From: an uncultured Clostridia bacterium
GTDB lineage: Bacteria > Bacillota > Clostridia > TANB77 > CAG-508
Reading direction: 5' to 3'
Assembly: GCA_934177555.1 (NCBI GenBank)
Contig: CAKPPL010000029.1
Coordinates: 1 to 13,197 of the forward strand
DNA length: 13,197 nucleotides
Shown here: piece by piece, positions 11,994-13,197 of the stretch
Layout: each line of letters begins with the position of its first letter
Numbering within the stretch: the stretch's first letter is position 1
Made by a program: the position numbers and the translations under genes
The notes under the pieces: model-generated
Databases searched by the model: none
What the model saw: the letters and a program-made list of their open reading frames with translations, nothing else
Told to the model about the DNA's origin: nothing

Positions 11994-13197
11994 ATTTTTT
12001 TATCTAAACTCCTATATTGTATTGCTTCTGCAATATGTTTATAATTTATATTTTCTTCATTTTCTAAATCTGCTATTGTTCTTGCAACTTTTAAAATCTT
12101 TTCATATGCTCTTACACTTAAAAATAATTTTTCAAATGCATTATGCAATAATTTTTCACTTGTTTTATCTAATTTACAATATTGTTCAATCATATTTCTA
12201 GTCATGTCTGCATTTGAATAAATATGATACTTCTTATATCTTTCTAATTGTATATTTCTTGCTCTATTTACTCTTTCTCTTATTATTTCTGATGTTTCAC
12301 TTTTTTTATTTTCTACTATTTTTTCATATTTTAATCTTTTCACTCTTATTTGAATATCAATTCTATCTAATAATGGACCACTTATCTTATTTAAATATCT
12401 TTGCATCTCTATTTTAGTACATTTACATTCTTTTTCTTCATCTCCATAATATCCACAATTACACGGATTCATACTTGCTACAAACATAAATCTAGCAGGA
12501 AATTTATATGTTCCATTTAATCTATTTATATTTATTTCTTTATTTTCTATTGGTTCTCTTAATGATTCTAGAACATTTTTATTATATTCTGATAATTCAT
12601 CAAAATATAAAATACCATTGTGTGCTAAACTTATCTCTCCAGGTTTTGGTATTCTTCCTCCTCCTATTATTGTACTAACAGGTACTGTATGATGTGGCAT
12701 TCTAAATGGTCTTATTGTCATTAGTCCATCATTTTTTAAATTGCCAGATATACTATGTATCTTTGTAATTTCTATTGCTTCTTCAAGTGTTAATTGTGGT
12801 AATATTGTTATTAATCTTTTAGCTAACATTGTTTTTCCTGAGCCTGGACTTCCTATTAAGCAACAATTATGTCCACCTGCAGCAGCTATTTCTAATGCTC
12901 TTTTTACATTTTCTTGACCTTTTACATCTGAAAAATCTATCTTATAATTTTCAAAAAATTTATATTTTTCTTCTCGCATTTTCACGATATCTATCTCTTT
13001 ATTCAAATATCTAATTGTTTCATTTAAATCTTTTACAGGTATTATATTTAATTGCTTTATTATTTTAGCTTCATTCGCATTAGCTATTGGTAAAATAACA
13101 TTTTTTATTCCTAGTTTTTTAGCTTCTATACAAATAGACAATATTCCATTTACTCTATTTAATTTCCCATCTAATGATAATTCTCCTATAAATATAG
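11990..13197 (-). CDS. comM: ComM/YifB-family Mg-chelatase-like AAA+ ATPase, 5' end outside window
   Basis: ComM is a hexameric AAA+ helicase that promotes branch migration during integration of transforming DNA; in Firmicutes the family is also annotated YifB or Mg-chelatase-like. 401 codons are visible, about four fifths of the usual length, starting within the N-terminal Lon-protease-like domain (FIGELSLDGKLNRVNG). A TTG at 13141 would open a shorter frame, but the family sequence continues upstream of it to the window edge, so it is not the start. The Walker A motif GSPGSGKTMLAKRL is at visible residues 115-128, and Walker B is GILYFDELSEY. The cysteine cluster MNPCNCGYYGDEEKECKC and SGPLLDRIDIQI are typical of the family. 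The C-terminal Mg-chelatase domain ends in the YRSLDKKI tail. The stop codon overlaps the dprA start. Confidence 0.95.
   Translation of the reverse strand, partial: IFIGELSLDGKLNRVNGILSICIEAKKLGIKNVILPIANANEAKIIKQLNIIPVKDLNETIRYLNKEIDIVKMREEKYKFFENYKIDFSDVKGQENVKRALEIAAAGGHNCCLIGSPGSGKTMLAKRLITILPQLTLEEAIEITKIHSISGNLKNDGLMTIRPFRMPHHTVPVSTIIGGGRIPKPGEISLAHNGILYFDELSEYNKNVLESLREPIENKEININRLNGTYKFPARFMFVASMNPCNCGYYGDEEKECKCTKIEMQRYLNKISGPLLDRIDIQIRVKRLKYEKIVENKKSETSEIIRERVNRARNIQLERYKKYHIYSNADMTRNMIEQYCKLDKTSEKLLHNAFEKLFLSVRAYEKILKVARTIADLENEENINYKHIAEAIQYRSLDKKI

Noticed and set aside
1..13197. CRISPR arrays, tRNA or rRNA genes, insertion sequences, prophage genes or attachment sites
   Set aside because: I looked for these on both strands and saw no spaced repeats, cloverleaf-like tracts, transposase or integrase motifs. 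The window reads as ordinary chromosomal core DNA.

Overview
The window is a very AT-rich stretch (by eye about a quarter G+C) from a low-GC, endospore-forming Firmicute of the Clostridia type. The sporulation genes sigE (pro-sigma-E) and spoIIID set the lineage. The prepilin-like signal KGITLIILTITIV, the Clostridia-style IspH and the short intergenic gaps also fit a gut-type clostridium with a compact genome. I cannot name a species. Every protein gene except htrA lies on the minus strand, so the layout reads most naturally from right to left.

Right part (13197 to about 8340, minus strand): a DNA-uptake and DNA-processing operon, comM (5' end outside the window), dprA and yraN, with overlapping or abutting reading frames. 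A strong promoter between yraN and the next gene (TTGACT-17 bp-TATAAT) then starts rsmA (16S rRNA dimethyltransferase), fmt (initiator-tRNA formyltransferase) and a Dps-type ferritin, closed by a perfect 12-bp terminator.

Middle part (8317 to 4054, minus strand): sigE stands alone between two terminators, without the spoIIGA protease gene that usually precedes it. It is followed by ynbB (a PLP-dependent methionine-gamma-lyase-like protein), an orphan OmpR-family response regulator closest in sequence to WalR, ispH (last step of the MEP isoprenoid pathway) and spoIIID. SigE and SpoIIID are successive mother-cell regulators in sporulation. A 17-bp hairpin sits directly in front of spoIIID and buries its only Shine-Dalgarno-like G tract. 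A sigma-E-like -10 box in the hairpin would start a transcript lacking the left arm.

Left part (3993 to 1): a single-pass membrane protein of the DUF4163/DUF3298 (RsiV/PdaC C-terminus) type. Next comes the only plus-strand gene, htrA, a membrane-anchored S1C serine protease with one PDZ domain. Then come a pseudopilin-like protein, rnhB (RNase HII), and the start of a two-TM protein resembling DUF3137.

The most interesting region is around htrA. Its upstream region carries three direct repeats (TTTACA-N5-TTCACA-N5-TTCACA, 11-bp period), the spacing expected for an OmpR-type response regulator. A second set of three TTCACA-like repeats begins just after the htrA stop codon. It precedes an extended -10 box, a small hairpin, an unpaired CCCCTTTT stretch and a 14-bp terminator. 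This layout suggests an approximately 80-nt small RNA under the same control as htrA, analogous to the csRNAs of the streptococcal CiaRH regulon. It is inferred from sequence alone.
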